Shown here: positions 8,681 to 18,091 of the stretch, piece by piece
Layout: the number at the start of each line of letters is the position of its first letter
Numbering within the stretch: the stretch's first letter is position 1
Assembly: GCF_013385635.1 (NCBI RefSeq)
Contig: NZ_JACAPR010000005.1
Span: forward strand, 1 to 64,000
Reading direction: 5' to 3'
DNA: 64,000 nucleotides
Source: Pseudomonas gingeri
Lineage (GTDB): Bacteria > Pseudomonadota > Gammaproteobacteria > Pseudomonadales > Pseudomonadaceae
Position numbers and translations under genes: made by a program
The notes under the pieces: generated by a model
The model's input: the letters and a program-made list of their open reading frames with translations, nothing else
Told to the model about the DNA's origin: nothing
Database searches by the model: none

Positions 8681-9319
8681 TCAGCGGTTGGGCTGCGGCG
8701 TCAGGCGCAGGTAGGGTTTTACCGCGCGATAGCCTTTCGGGAAGCGTTTCTTGATTTCCTCTTCGTCCTTGAGCGACGGCACGATCACCACCTCATCGCC
8801 GTCCTGCCAGTTGGCGGGCGTGGCGACCTTGTAGTTGTCGGTCAACTGCAGCGAGTCGATCACCCGCAGGATCTCGTGGAAATTGCGCCCGGTGCTCGCC
8901 GGGTAGGTGATGGTCAACCGGATCTTCTTGTTCGGATCGATCACGAACAGCGAGCGTACGGTGAGGGTGTCGTTGGCGTTCGGGTGGATCAGGTCATACA
9001 GGTCCGAAACCTTGCGGTCGGCATCGGCCAGGATCGGGAAGTTGACGAGGGTGTTCTGGGTCTCGTTGATGTCTTCGATCCACTTGTGGTGCGAGTCCAC
9101 CGGGTCCACTGACAGGGCGATAGCCTTGACGCCGCGCTGGGCGAACTCGTCCTTGAGCTTGGCGGTGAAGCCCAGCTCGGTGGTGCACACCGGGGTGAAG
9201 TCCGCCGGATGGGAAAACAGCACGCCCCAGCTGTCACCGAGCCACTCGTGGAAACGAATCTTGCCGGCGCTGGAATCCTGTTCGAAGTCGGGGGCGATGT
9301 CGCCGAGTCTGAGGCTCAT
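8681..9319 (-). CDS. lsfA: 1-Cys peroxiredoxin LsfA
   Basis: A 212-residue Prx6-type peroxiredoxin that reduces hydroperoxides in the cytoplasm. The peroxidatic cysteine is Cys45 in HPADFTPVCTTELG. The long C-terminal domain (ATPANWQDGDEVVIVPSLKDEE, ending KPYLRLTPQP) is typical of 1-Cys enzymes, and no resolving cysteine is seen at the usual 2-Cys position. LsfA was named for induction by sulfur limitation in Pseudomonas, which fits its place beside ssu. It has its own terminator and an AT-rich promoter. Confidence 0.92.
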   Translation of the reverse strand: MSLRLGDIAPDFEQDSSAGKIRFHEWLGDSWGVLFSHPADFTPVCTTELGFTAKLKDEFAQRGVKAIALSVDPVDSHHKWIEDINETQNTLVNFPILADADRKVSDLYDLIHPNANDTLTVRSLFVIDPNKKIRLTITYPASTGRNFHEILRVIDSLQLTDNYKVATPANWQDGDEVVIVPSLKDEEEIKKRFPKGYRAVKPYLRLTPQPNR

Positions 9320-9639
9320 GTGCTGCTCCTTGGGTGAAGGTCTGATGGCCTTACTGTGCCTGTTGGCGGATTTATTTAAAAAGAATAAATATCGATTTGT
9401 TTAGAAGATTAAGAAATATTAAAAACATCTTCATTGGACGCCGGGCACGGCCAGGAGCACTCTTGTCCACAGCTTGTGAGAGGGCTAAGGGGATGTAAAT
9501 CAGTGGAGTGCCGAACGCCGGGATGTGGCTGGTTGGCGTGAGGCCGAAGCTGAAAAGGTAGTTGTATGCAAGACGTGAAGCACTCAGCCCGGCATTGCGC
9601 CGGGCTGAGTGTGGATCTTGGATCTAGACGATCACGCGC
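9320..9639. other. Gene-free region: lsfA promoter and porin 3' hairpin
   Basis: The first 110 bases are the AT-rich lsfA promoter, with TAAACAAATCGATATTTATT on the minus strand. The remainder (about 9430-9580) has no convincing gene or repeat, and the porin 3' hairpin closes the region. Confidence 0.5.
9581..9611. terminator. Strong hairpin behind the porin gene
   Basis: CACTCAGCCCGGC pairs perfectly with GCCGGGCTGAGTG across a five-base loop, giving a 13-bp GC-rich stem 29 bases beyond the porin stop. No clear T-run follows on the minus strand, so it may act as a terminator or as an mRNA 3'-stabilising hairpin. Confidence 0.65.
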
Positions 9640-11034
9640 TTACAGCAGCGGGATCGAGTAGCTGACGATCAGGCGGTTTTCGTCCTGGTCGCGCTGACCT
9701 GGAATGTCGTTACGCCACATGGCGTTTTTCCAGGCGAAACCCAGGTTCTTGAAGGTGCCTTGCGGTACCACGTAAGCCAGGGTCAGGTCGCGTTCCCACT
9801 CGGTGCCACCGGTGCCCAGAGTACGGGTTTGAGCGGTGCCGACGTTACCAGCGGTGTCGATGTTGTTGCCGCGCAGGTAGATGATACCGGCGGTTAGGCC
9901 AGGTACACCGACCTTGGCGAAGTCATAAGCGTAGCGAGCTTGCCAGGTACGCTCGCCGGCACGGGCGAACTTCTGGATCTGCATGTCGGTGATGGTGCTG
10001 TTCGACGAACCGTCACCCTGGTTCAGCCAAGGGAAATCGCTGTCGCCCTTGCTGTACTGGTAACCGGCACCGAAGGTGTGGCCTTCAACCGAGTACAGGG
10101 CCAGGTAGCTGTACAGATCGTTGTCGACTTTGCCCTTGGTGTTAGTGGCAAAGCTCTTGTCGTCGTAGTAGCCGCTGGTGAAGTACGCCGAGGTGTCGCC
10201 GTTCGCGCCGTTGTCGCGACTGCGGTAGTAACGCAGGTCGCTTTTCAGCACGCCAGGACCGATGGACCAGTTGTGCACCAGGCCCAGGAAGTTCTGCGAG
10301 TAGAAATCTTTCAGCTCACCGTAGTAGTACGAAGCGACCAGATCCTTGGTGATCTTGTAGTCGGCACCGCCGTAGTAGAACTTGTTGCTGCGGCGACCAG
10401 TTGCAGTCGGGCTGTTCGCACCGGCAATGGACAGGCCTTCGGTGTTGCTGGAGTTACGACCCTTGGCGTGCTCGATCTGACCGGCAGTCAGGGTCAGGTC
10501 TTTGATTTCGTTCGAGGTGATCTGGCCGCCCTGGAAGGTTTGTGGCAGCAGACGACCATCGTTGTATTTGATGACCGGGTTGTTGGGTTGCAGGGTACCG
10601 ATCTTCAGTTCGGTCTGCGAAACCTTGACCTTGCCGGTCAGGCCTAGGCTGGAGAAGTCGTTGACGGCTTTGCCGTTCGACTCGCTCGGGAACACGGTGC
10701 CGCCGTAGGAAGTCGAGGTCGCGCCGTTGGTGCCGCGACCGGAGTCCAGGCGTACGCCCAACAGGCCGATGGCATCGATACCGAAGCCGACGGTACCTTG
10801 GGTGTAGCCGGAGATGAAGCGCAGGTCGAAGCCTTGGCCCCACTCTTCGTTCTTGCTCTGAACGCCGGTGGCCTTGACCTTGGCGGTGCCAGCGTCGGAG
10901 TCACGGTTGTCAGTGTTGATGTAGTAGTTACGCAGACCCAGAGTGGCCTTGCTGTCTTCGATAAAACCTGCGGCGCTTGCCTGCTGCGCCAGAACCCCTA
11001 CGGCCACAGCCAGGGCCAAAGTGGACTTCTTCAT
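9640..11034 (-). CDS. OprD-family outer membrane porin
   Basis: A 464-residue outer-membrane beta-barrel of the OprD family. It has signal peptide MKKSTLALAVAVGVLAQQAS with cleavage near residue 21, and then the family start GFIEDSKATLGLRNYYINTD. Many amphipathic strands alternate with loops, and the last strand ends in YSIPLL. The ATG follows GAGGAG. The family takes up amino acids or organic acids; the subfamily (OprE-like or other) and substrate cannot be fixed here. Its place between lsfA and tauA hints at a role with organosulfur compounds, but this is only context. Confidence 0.85.
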   Translation of the reverse strand: MKKSTLALAVAVGVLAQQASAAGFIEDSKATLGLRNYYINTDNRDSDAGTAKVKATGVQSKNEEWGQGFDLRFISGYTQGTVGFGIDAIGLLGVRLDSGRGTNGATSTSYGGTVFPSESNGKAVNDFSSLGLTGKVKVSQTELKIGTLQPNNPVIKYNDGRLLPQTFQGGQITSNEIKDLTLTAGQIEHAKGRNSSNTEGLSIAGANSPTATGRRSNKFYYGGADYKITKDLVASYYYGELKDFYSQNFLGLVHNWSIGPGVLKSDLRYYRSRDNGANGDTSAYFTSGYYDDKSFATNTKGKVDNDLYSYLALYSVEGHTFGAGYQYSKGDSDFPWLNQGDGSSNSTITDMQIQKFARAGERTWQARYAYDFAKVGVPGLTAGIIYLRGNNIDTAGNVGTAQTRTLGTGGTEWERDLTLAYVVPQGTFKNLGFAWKNAMWRNDIPGQRDQDENRLIVSYSIPLL

Positions 11035-11716
11035 TGGTCTTGCTCCTCTCATTTCTAATTTTTGTAGGTCTAGGCTCGGGATCTACGCCCCTTTTGCGCC
11101 ACAGATTGCGCGATTAGCGCCAGATCGTGACTGGCAAGTCAATCGTAACAAGCCATGTCTACGACTTTGGTCTAACTGCTGTTGTTTGGTCCTTGCAGGG
11201 TAATGGCTTTGCCATAAATCCAAAAAGAATTGTTTCGTCCTTTTTCAGATGATTCAGGAATAACGTATTTCACCGAATACGACAGCCTGGGGTTCTTATC
11301 GACCGCTGGGCTCATTCCTGAAAAGTATTTGCTGCCTGTTTTTTAGAACCCTTGACGCGAGGAAAGGCCTCCGTACGTCACTGGCGATCAAAAAGGCGAC
11401 GCAATCATGGCTAAACGCTGCCACTCCCGTCAATTTATTACGGCGTTTGTCAGATGAAGATTGCCATGGGGCTGTCATATTCCGACGTTCGGTTCAACTC
11501 GTGACCGATAAGGCGAACCGTCAACCCTAGACCATAAAGTGCAATGTTGCCGATCCGATTGTATCGGGGATGAGGCGCGAGCCCTCGTTTCGCGTGGTTT
11601 TGCGAACGTATTTACTCTCATAAGCTAATGCAAATAAGTTATTTATTTTAAGATTCTTAGATCATTTAGTCTTCTCAGCACGCCGACTCCCGGCCACCCG
11701 TTGAGGAGCTTCTCCC
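11035..11716. other. Long intergenic region between porin and tauA
   Basis: No credible gene. It holds the porin promoter on one side and the tauA promoter on the other. About 220 bases above the porin start is an inverted pair CGTATT-N6-AATACG (11264-11281) nested near a second pair, TTCAGGAAT and ATTCCTGAA (11253-11261 and 11314-11322). Close to tauA (about 11620-11670) the DNA is AT-rich and includes AATAAGTTATTTATTTTAAG, resembling the ssu and lsfA promoters. Confidence 0.5.
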
Positions 11717-12694
11717 ATGAAACTGCATTCCCCACTCCGCCTGCTGGCGGCGTTGTCCCTGGCCGGGGCGAGCTTGTTTGCGCAGGCTGCCGACGTCACC
11801 GTGGCCTACCAGACCACCGTTGACCCGGCGAAAGTCGCTCAGGCCGACGGTTCCTATGAAAAAGCCACCCACGCCAAGATCGACTGGCGCAAATTCGATA
11901 ATGGCGCCGACATCATTGCTGCCATTGCCTCGGGCGACGTGCAGATCGGCTACCTCGGTTCCAGCCCGCTGACAGCGGCCATCACCCGCAAGGTACCGGT
12001 CGAGACCTTCCTGATCGCCACCCAGATCGGCGCCGCCGAAGCCCTGGTGGCCCGCGACGGTTCCGGGATCAATTCGCCCCAGGACCTGATCGGCAAGAAA
12101 GTCGCCGTGCCTTTTGTCTCCACCGGGCACTACAGCCTGCTGGCCGCGCTGAAGCACTGGAATATCGATCCGTCGAAAGTACAGATTCTCAACCTCGCGC
12201 CACCGGCCATCATCGCGGCCTGGAAGCGTGGTGATATCGATGCCACCTACGTCTGGGATCCGGCGCTGGGTGTCGCCAAGGAAAACGGCAAGGTGCTGAT
12301 CACTTCCGGCGAGCTGGCCAAGTTCGGCGCGCCGACCTTCGACGCCTGGATCGTGCGCAAGGATTTCGCCGAGAAGCATCCGGAGATCGTCAAGGCGTTC
12401 GCCAAAGTGACGCTTGATGCCTACGCGCAATACCGCAAAGACCCGCAGGCCTGGCTGGCTGACAAAGGCAACGTCGACAAGCTGGTGAAGCTGTCGGGTG
12501 CCAAGGCTTCGGATATTCCGCTGCTGCTGCAAGGCAACGTCTACCCGCTGGCGGCCGACCAGGTCACCGTGCTCGGCAAGCCGACCGCCCAGGCCATTAC
12601 CGATACCGCGGCCTTCCTGAAAGAGCAGGGCAAGGTCGAAGCGGTGCTGCCGGACTACGCCCCGTATGTCAGTGCCAAGTTCATTACCAACTGA
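11717..12694 (+). CDS. tauA: Taurine ABC transporter substrate-binding protein TauA
   Basis: A 325-residue periplasmic binding protein with a signal peptide ending near AQA (residue 24), before ADVTVAYQTTVDPAKVAQAD. The mature start and the segment IASGDVQIGYLGSSPLTAAI are typical of TauA. It binds taurine in the periplasm for TauC/TauB. A GAGGAG site precedes the ATG. First gene of tauABCD. Confidence 0.95.
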   Translation: MKLHSPLRLLAALSLAGASLFAQAADVTVAYQTTVDPAKVAQADGSYEKATHAKIDWRKFDNGADIIAAIASGDVQIGYLGSSPLTAAITRKVPVETFLIATQIGAAEALVARDGSGINSPQDLIGKKVAVPFVSTGHYSLLAALKHWNIDPSKVQILNLAPPAIIAAWKRGDIDATYVWDPALGVAKENGKVLITSGELAKFGAPTFDAWIVRKDFAEKHPEIVKAFAKVTLDAYAQYRKDPQAWLADKGNVDKLVKLSGAKASDIPLLLQGNVYPLAADQVTVLGKPTAQAITDTAAFLKEQGKVEAVLPDYAPYVSAKFITN

Positions 12695-12741
12695 TTGAAG
12701 CAGCCTGATTCAAACAACCCGGGACCGAGGAGCCCATCGCC

Positions 12742-13536
12742 ATGGCCTTGTTACAGCTGGAGCGCATAAGCGCACAGTATCCCGGTGCGGCCGAGCCGGT
12801 GCTGTGGGATATTTCCCTCAGCCTGGGGCCCCAGCAACTGCTGGTGGCCCTCGGTCCGTCGGGTAGCGGCAAGACCTCCTTGCTGAACCTGATCGCCGGG
12901 TTCGTCGAGCCCAGCGCGGGGCGCATCACCCTTGACGGTGTGGCCGTCAAGGGTCCGAGCGCCGAGCGCGGCGTGGTGTTCCAGGACGATGCGTTGCTGC
13001 CCTGGCAGGACGTGCTGGCCAACGTCGGTTTCGGCCTGGAACTGGCGGGCGTGCCTCGGGCACAACGCGAAAGCCGCGCCCGGGAAATGCTCGCCCTGGT
13101 CGATCTGGCCGGCTTCGACAGCCGGCGCGTCTGGCAGTTGTCCGGCGGTCAGAAGCAGCGCGTCGGCCTGGCCCGCGCCCTCGCGGCAGACCCTCGGGTG
13201 CTGCTGATGGACGAGCCGTTCGGCGCCCTCGATGCCTTTACCCGCGAACAGATGCAGGAGTTGTTGCTGCAAGTCTGGAAGCGCACCGCCAAGCCGGTGT
13301 TCCTGATTACCCACGATATTGAAGAAGCGGTTTTTCTCGCCACCGACCTGGTTCTGCTGGCGCCCGATCCGGGACAGATCGTCGAGCGCCTGAGCCTGGA
13401 TTTCGGCCAGCGCTACAGCGCCGGCGAGTCCGCCCGGGCGATCAAGTCCGATCCGCGTTTTATCGAAACCCGCGAGCATGTGCTGGCCCGTGTGTTCTCC
13501 CAACGCAGCGCCGCGCCGCGGCAGGAGTTCGTATGA
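12742..13536 (+). CDS. tauB: Taurine ABC transporter ATPase TauB
   Basis: A 264-residue ABC ATPase with Walker [10 protein letters not shown], signature [14 protein letters not shown], Walker B VLLMDEP and [12 protein letters not shown] around the switch histidine. It powers taurine import. A GAGGAG site precedes the start, 47 bases after tauA, and its stop overlaps the start of tauC by four bases (ATGA), indicating translational coupling. Confidence 0.95.
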   Translation: MALLQLERISAQYPGAAEPVLWDISLSLGPQQLLVALGPSGSGKTSLLNLIAGFVEPSAGRITLDGVAVKGPSAERGVVFQDDALLPWQDVLANVGFGLELAGVPRAQRESRAREMLALVDLAGFDSRRVWQLSGGQKQRVGLARALAADPRVLLMDEPFGALDAFTREQMQELLLQVWKRTAKPVFLITHDIEEAVFLATDLVLLAPDPGQIVERLSLDFGQRYSAGESARAIKSDPRFIETREHVLARVFSQRSAAPRQEFV

Positions 13537-14363
13537 GCAGCTATGAATTGCCGGTGGCCGTGACCGCCAAGCCGAGTACGCCCGTGGCGCGGCGCAGCCT
13601 GAGCACCCGCTGGATCAGTGTGCTGACCCTGCTGACCCTGGTGCTGCTGTGGTGGGCCGTTACCGCGGTCGGCGTCATCGAGCCGCTGTTTCTGCCGCCG
13701 CCTTCGGCGGTGCTGGAAAAAGGCTGGTTGCTGGCGACCAGGGGCTATATGGATGCGACCTTGTGGCAGCACCTCGGTGCCAGCCTCGGGCGGATCGGCG
13801 TGGCCCTGGGCGTTGCCGTGCTGACGGCGATTCCGGTGGGGATCGCCATCGGCCACAACCGCATTGCCCGGGGCATTCTCGATCCGCTGATCGAGTTCTA
13901 CCGGCCGATTCCCCCGCTGGCCTACCTGCCATTGATTGTGATCTGGTGCGGCATCGGCGAGTTGTCGAAAGTGCTGCTGATCTACCTGGCGATCTTTGCC
14001 CCGATCGCCATCGCGACGGCCACCGGTGTGCGCACCGTCGATCCGGCCAAGCTGCGGGCGGCGCTGTCCCTGGGCGCGACCAAGGCCCAACTGATCCGCC
14101 ACGTGATCCTGCCCAGCGCCTTGCCGGACATTCTCACCGGTGTGCGCATCGGACTGGGGGTCGGCTGGTCGACGCTGGTCGCCGCCGAGCTGATCGCCGC
14201 CACCAGCGGCCTGGGCTTCATGGTCCAGTCGGCGGCGCAGTTCCTGGTGACCGATGTGGTGGTGCTGGGGATTCTGGTGATCGCCTTTATCGCCTTCGCC
14301 ATGGAGATGGGCCTGCGCGCCCTGCAACGCAAGCTGGTGCCGTGGCACGGCCAGGCTCACTGA
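13533..14363 (+). CDS. tauC: Taurine ABC transporter permease TauC
   Basis: A 276-residue inner-membrane permease with about six membrane segments. Its EAA-like loop is [20 protein letters not shown], the docking site for TauB. The N-terminal 25 residues are cytoplasmic and basic. It completes the taurine importer with TauA and TauB. The sequence is related to SsuC at 4757-5548 but clearly distinct. Confidence 0.95.
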   Translation: MSSYELPVAVTAKPSTPVARRSLSTRWISVLTLLTLVLLWWAVTAVGVIEPLFLPPPSAVLEKGWLLATRGYMDATLWQHLGASLGRIGVALGVAVLTAIPVGIAIGHNRIARGILDPLIEFYRPIPPLAYLPLIVIWCGIGELSKVLLIYLAIFAPIAIATATGVRTVDPAKLRAALSLGATKAQLIRHVILPSALPDILTGVRIGLGVGWSTLVAAELIAATSGLGFMVQSAAQFLVTDVVVLGILVIAFIAFAMEMGLRALQRKLVPWHGQAH

Positions 14364-14427
14364 CTACAGACAGACCGCAGCCTGTTGAATAAGCCGGCTG
14401 CCCGGCATGCATTTGAAGAGACTGACC

Positions 14428-15261
14428 ATGAGCGTGACCATTACCCCCCTGAGCGCCGCCCTCGGTGCGCAGATCGACGGTATCGAGTTGAACCGGCCGT
14501 TGAGCATCGAGCAGCGTGACGTCATCGAACAGGCGTTGCTCAAGTACCAGGTGCTGTTCTTTCGCAACCAGCCGCTGAACCCGCAACTGCAGGCGGCGTT
14601 CGCGGCTAATTTCGGTGATCTGCATGTGCATCCGATCTATCCGAATGTGCCGGAGCAGCCCGAGGTGATGGTCCTCGACACCGCATTGACCGATGTGCGC
14701 GACAACGCGATCTGGCACACCGACGTGACCTTCCTGCCGACCCCGGCGCTGGGTGCGGTGCTCAGTGCCAAGCAGTTGCCGGCCTATGGTGGTGACACCT
14801 TGTGGGCCAGCGGGATTGCTGCGTTCGAGGCTTTGTCGGCGCCTTTGCAACAGCTGTTGGACGGATTGACGGCGACCCACGATTTCACCAAGTCGTTCCC
14901 CCTGGAGCGTTTCGGCAGCACCGCCGAAGACCTGGCGCGCTGGGAAGAAACCCGCAAGAAGAACCCGCCGCTGTCCCACCCGGTGATTCGTACGCACCCG
15001 GTGAGCGGGCGCAAGGCGCTGTTCGTCAACGAAGGCTTCACCACCCGTATCAACGAGCTGGAAGAGGCGGAAAGCGCGGCGATTCTCAAGCTGCTGTTCG
15101 CCCACGCCACTCGCCCTGAATTCACTATCCGCTGGCGTTGGCAGGAAAATGACGTGGCATTCTGGGACAACCGCGTGACCCAGCATTACGCGGTGGACGA
15201 TTACCGGCCGAACCGGCGAGTGATGCATCGGGCGACAATTCTCGGTGACGCGCCGTTCTGA
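14428..15261 (+). CDS. tauD: Taurine dioxygenase TauD
   Basis: A 277-residue Fe(II)/2-oxoglutarate dioxygenase that converts taurine to sulfite and aminoacetaldehyde in the cytoplasm. Iron ligands are His97 and Asp99 (IWHTDVTF) plus a distal histidine in the C-terminal region (TQHYAVDDY). The arginine in [10 protein letters not shown] is placed to bind 2-oxoglutarate. I chose [10 protein letters not shown] as start, seven residues inside the open frame, because it follows GAAGAG and matches the usual N-terminus. Last gene of the operon; REPINs follow. Confidence 0.95.
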   Translation: MSVTITPLSAALGAQIDGIELNRPLSIEQRDVIEQALLKYQVLFFRNQPLNPQLQAAFAANFGDLHVHPIYPNVPEQPEVMVLDTALTDVRDNAIWHTDVTFLPTPALGAVLSAKQLPAYGGDTLWASGIAAFEALSAPLQQLLDGLTATHDFTKSFPLERFGSTAEDLARWEETRKKNPPLSHPVIRTHPVSGRKALFVNEGFTTRINELEEAESAAILKLLFAHATRPEFTIRWRWQENDVAFWDNRVTQHYAVDDYRPNRRVMHRATILGDAPF

Positions 15262-15280
15262 GTCCCTTAACCCGAGCCCT

Positions 15281-15371
15281 GTGGGAGCCGGCTTGCTGGC
15301 GATGAACGATAATGCGGTGTGCCTGAAACACCGCGTCGCCTGAATCGCCAGCAAGCCGGCTCCCGCAAGGG
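15281..15371. repeat. REPIN (inverted pair of REP sequences)
   Basis: GTGGGAGCCGGCTTGCTGGC and its inverted partner GCCAGCAAGCCGGCTCCC enclose about 45 bases. The element at 32884 is nearly the same in opposite orientation, including the internal GCGGTGT/ACACCGC hairpin. It lies directly after tauD and may protect the mRNA 3' end. Confidence 0.85.
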
Positions 15372-15394
15372 GGGGATTCGCAGGGCCGGATCCC

Positions 15395-15503
15395 GATCGT
15401 TCCCACGCTCCGCGTGGGCATGCACCCGGTGACGCTCCGCGTCACAAGAGCGGACGCGGAGCGTCCAGTGAGGCATTCCCACGCAGGAGCGTGGGAACGA
15501 TCA
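15395..15503. repeat. 109-bp composite palindromic element
   Basis: The ends are inverted copies of GATCGTTCCCACGC. Inside are two further hairpins, GTGACGCTCCGCGTCAC and GGACGCGGAGCGTCC. Three other near-complete copies (32991, 48447, 57384) have the internal hairpins in the opposite order, so this copy is inverted relative to them. Confidence 0.85.
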
Positions 15504-15510
15504 ATGTCCG

Positions 15511-16149
15511 TCAGAGCGGGATTTCGCGCTTGGGCAGGTACGGCGGCAGGTACAGCCCCAGATACGCATCGAACACCCGCATGCCTTCCTCGGCCATGCG
15601 CGGGGTGATCTGGTCGTGCAACTGCACCGACCGCGCATAGACCCGATCGCCCAACTCCATCGCCAGTGCAAACACATCGACATCGCCCGGCAGCGTCGGC
15701 AGCTCGAAGTGGCGGATAAACAGCTTGTGCATCAGGTCCCCCAGCTCGATATCGTGCTGGCGGTCGGCCTGGGTGACTTCCGTCAGGCCGTGCTGGGCGA
15801 GGATCAACTGGCGCGCCGCGGCGTCCTCGCTGTAGATGCTCAACATCCGTTGCTCCACCAGCCGTGACAGATCGCGCCAGCTGCCCAGGCCGGCATGGTC
15901 GATCGGTGCTTCCAGGCAGGCGCGGAACGCTGCGTGGACATCGGCGGTGAGGGCTTCGAGCAGCGCCGGGACGCTGGCGAAGAAGTGATAGACCGAAGAC
16001 GGTGGTATCTGCGCACGCTCGGCCACGCTATAGATCGACAGACTGGCCACGCCTTCGGCGGCAAGCAGGGTGCGGGCGGCGTCGAGGATCGAGTCGATCC
16101 GCGCCTGGCTGCGTGCACGGGGTTTGCGAGCGGTGGCGGGGCGGGTCAT
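15511..16149 (-). CDS. TetR family transcriptional regulator
   Basis: A 212-residue TetR-type repressor. The N-terminal helix-turn-helix (RIDSILDAARTLLAAEGVASLSI with AERAQIPPSSVYHFFASVPALL) is clear, and the helical ligand-binding domain after residue 70 is of unknown specificity. The start was chosen at MTRPATARKPRARSQ behind GGAGAA. Neighbours are tauD (convergent) and spuI (same strand, with its own terminator), so no target is obvious from context. Confidence 0.85.
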   Translation of the reverse strand: MTRPATARKPRARSQARIDSILDAARTLLAAEGVASLSIYSVAERAQIPPSSVYHFFASVPALLEALTADVHAAFRACLEAPIDHAGLGSWRDLSRLVEQRMLSIYSEDAAARQLILAQHGLTEVTQADRQHDIELGDLMHKLFIRHFELPTLPGDVDVFALAMELGDRVYARSVQLHDQITPRMAEEGMRVFDAYLGLYLPPYLPKREIPL

Positions 16150-16204
16150 GGGGTTCTCCGGCAAGGGCAGCGGGCATTGTACGCGAGGTTCCGTGGAGTC
16201 TGTG

Positions 16205-16378
16205 AGGACGCCTTCGCCGGCAAGCCGGCTCCCACAGGGTTTGTGTCGTGCCGAATGTGCCGCGCGCCGCTGTGTAGGCGCCGGCTTGCTGCTGATCCGC
16301 GCGCCGCCTCGCCACGGACCCTCGTCTGGCCTGGGATCTTGTGGGAGCCGGCTTGCTGGCGATCCGCCGGCAGGCGGG
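16205..16378. repeat. REP sequences between TetR gene and spuI terminator
   Basis: Several REP cores (GCCGGCAAGCCGGCTCCCAC near 16213, GGCGCCGGCTTGCTG near 16277, GTGGGAGCCGGCTTGCTGGC near 16341) form an imperfect cluster of inverted copies. No gene is present. Confidence 0.7.
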
Positions 16379-16381
16379 CAT

Positions 16382-16415
16382 AAAAAAACGCCGCTGGCCC
16401 AAGGCCGGCGGCGTT
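16382..16415 (-). terminator. Rho-independent terminator of spuI
   Basis: On the minus strand AACGCCGC pairs with GCGGCGTT around an inner GGCC/GGCC stem, followed by a run of seven T residues. It lies 21 bases behind the spuI stop. Confidence 0.88.
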
Positions 16416-16436
16416 CTTCTTTATTACCGCAACCGC

Positions 16437-17813
16437 TTACACGGTATGCAGGTACCAGTTGTATTCGAGGTCGGAGATGGAGTGTTCGAACTCCTCCAGC
16501 TCGCTCTCTTTACAGGCCACGAAGATATCGATGTATTTCGGATCGATGTACTTGGCCATGATCTCGCTGTCGTCCAGCTCGCGCAGGGCATCGCGCAGGT
16601 TGTTCGGCAGGCTCTGCTCGTTCTGCTCGTAGCTGTTGCCTTCGACCGGGGCGCCTGGCTCGATCTTGTTGGTCAGGCCGTGGTGCACGCCGGCCAGGAC
16701 CGAAGCCATCAGCAGGTACGGGTTGGCATCGGCACCGGCGACGCGGTGTTCGATACGCACGGCGTCGGACGAGCCGGTCGGTACGCGAATCGCCACCGTC
16801 CGGTTGTCCAGGCCCCAGCACGGCGAGTTCGGCACGTAGAACTGTGCGCCGAAACGACGGTAGGAGTTGACGTTCGGGCAGAGGAAGGCCATCTGCGCCG
16901 GTAGGGTCTCGAGCACACCGCCGATCGCGTGACGCAGTGCGGCGTTCTGCTCGGGATCCTCACTGGCAAAGATGTTCTTGCCTTCCTTGTCGAGAATCGA
17001 GATATGGACGTGCAGTCCGTTGCCCGCCTGGCCCGGGTAAGGCTTGGCCATGAAGGTGGTGTCCATCTCATGGTCGTAGGCGATGTTCTTGATCAGGCGC
17101 TTGAGCAGGACCGCGTAGTCGCAGGCCTTGATCGGGTCGGCCACGTGGTGCAGGTTCACTTCGAACTGCGCCGGGGCACTTTCCTTGACGATGGCGTCGG
17201 CCGGGATGCCTTGCTCCTTTGCACCTTCGAGGATGTCCTGAAGGCAGTCGACGTATTCGTCGAGGTCGTCGATCAGGTAGACCTGTGTCGAGTGCGGGCG
17301 TTTGCCGGAGATCGGCGAGCGGGGCGGTTGCGGACGGCCGTTCACGTTCTCCTGGTCGATCAGGTAGAACTCGAGTTCGAAGGCGGCGCAGATGGTCAGA
17401 CCGAGGTCGTCAAATTTGCTTACAACTTGGCGGAGCACTTCGCGAGGGTCGGCGAAGAAAGGTTCACCTTCGAGTTCGTGCATGGTCATCAGCAGTTGCG
17501 CGGTGGGGCGCTTTTGCCAGGGTTCATTGCACAGGGTGTCAGGGATCGGATAACAGATTCGGTCAGCATCACCGATGTCCAGGCCCAGGCCGGTGCTTTC
17601 CACCGTAGAGCCATTGATATCCAAGGCAAATAATGAGGCCGGCAGGTTGATGCCTTTCTCGTAAACCTTGTGGAGGCTGGTGCGTTCGATGCGCTTGCCG
17701 CGCACCACACCATTCATATCCGCAATTAGAAGGTCTACGTACAGAACCTCAGGATGATCCTTAAGGAACGCGTTCGCTTCGTTAAGCTGAACGGCACGCG
17801 GGGGTACCGACAT
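16437..17813 (-). CDS. spuI: Gamma-glutamylpolyamine synthetase SpuI (glutamine synthetase family)
   Basis: A 458-residue glutamine synthetase-like ligase that joins glutamate to a polyamine amine using ATP, the entry step of the gamma-glutamyl pathway. Visible features are the N-terminal beta-grasp part (LLIADMNGVVRGKRIERTSL), the metal-binding AAFELEFYLID and NGLHVHISILD motifs, and NRTVAIRVP with a later [13 protein letters not shown]. The gene is divergent from spuABC..., as in P. aeruginosa where spuI faces spuA. It is a diverged paralogue of spuB at 18910-20268. Confidence 0.88.
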   Translation of the reverse strand: MSVPPRAVQLNEANAFLKDHPEVLYVDLLIADMNGVVRGKRIERTSLHKVYEKGINLPASLFALDINGSTVESTGLGLDIGDADRICYPIPDTLCNEPWQKRPTAQLLMTMHELEGEPFFADPREVLRQVVSKFDDLGLTICAAFELEFYLIDQENVNGRPQPPRSPISGKRPHSTQVYLIDDLDEYVDCLQDILEGAKEQGIPADAIVKESAPAQFEVNLHHVADPIKACDYAVLLKRLIKNIAYDHEMDTTFMAKPYPGQAGNGLHVHISILDKEGKNIFASEDPEQNAALRHAIGGVLETLPAQMAFLCPNVNSYRRFGAQFYVPNSPCWGLDNRTVAIRVPTGSSDAVRIEHRVAGADANPYLLMASVLAGVHHGLTNKIEPGAPVEGNSYEQNEQSLPNNLRDALRELDDSEIMAKYIDPKYIDIFVACKESELEEFEHSISDLEYNWYLHTV

Positions 17814-18091
17814 GATGCAACACCTTTGTTGTTAAAAATATCAATCATTGATCTTTTCTGGTTTCAGTCAACCCGAACGGCATGCCGAAGTCAAGCGAGG
17901 CATTTTTTGCCCTGAAAAAGCGCTTGAAGGCCTTTTTTGGGGCATTTTGGGGCGTTTTTTGCCCCTGTGCGCCCTTGGGCACCGCAGGCTTGAGCGGGCC
18001 GTGTTGTATTTTTTACGGGGGTGTTGTGTAAAAAAATGAACAAGGCTAAGCTCGATTAAAACCCATAACAGCAATAATACCGGGGTGCTTC
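17814..18091. promoter_or_regulatory. Divergent spuI / spuA promoter region
   Basis: This 278-bp gap holds both promoters. Its centre (17898-17968) is an unusual array of G and T blocks, with GGCATTTTTTGCCC, GGCCTTTTTTGGGG and GGGGCGTTTTTTGCCCC. Downstream towards spuA lie AT-rich stretches suited to a conventional promoter, and GGGGTG just before the spuA ATG as a ribosome site. Confidence 0.6.
17948..17963 (+). promoter_or_regulatory. Candidate sigma-54 promoter towards spuA
   Basis: TGGGGCGTTTTTTGCC matches the -24/-12 consensus TGGCACG-N4-TTGC at the invariant GG and GC with exact spacing. It points to spuA, about 130 bases away. Nitrogen-linked control of polyamine use would fit; no activator site was identified. 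Confidence 0.45.

Noticed and set aside
11296..11478. A 60-codon minus-strand frame in the porin-tauA gap
   Set aside because: No ribosome site, no family resemblance and ordinary codon use for random sequence.
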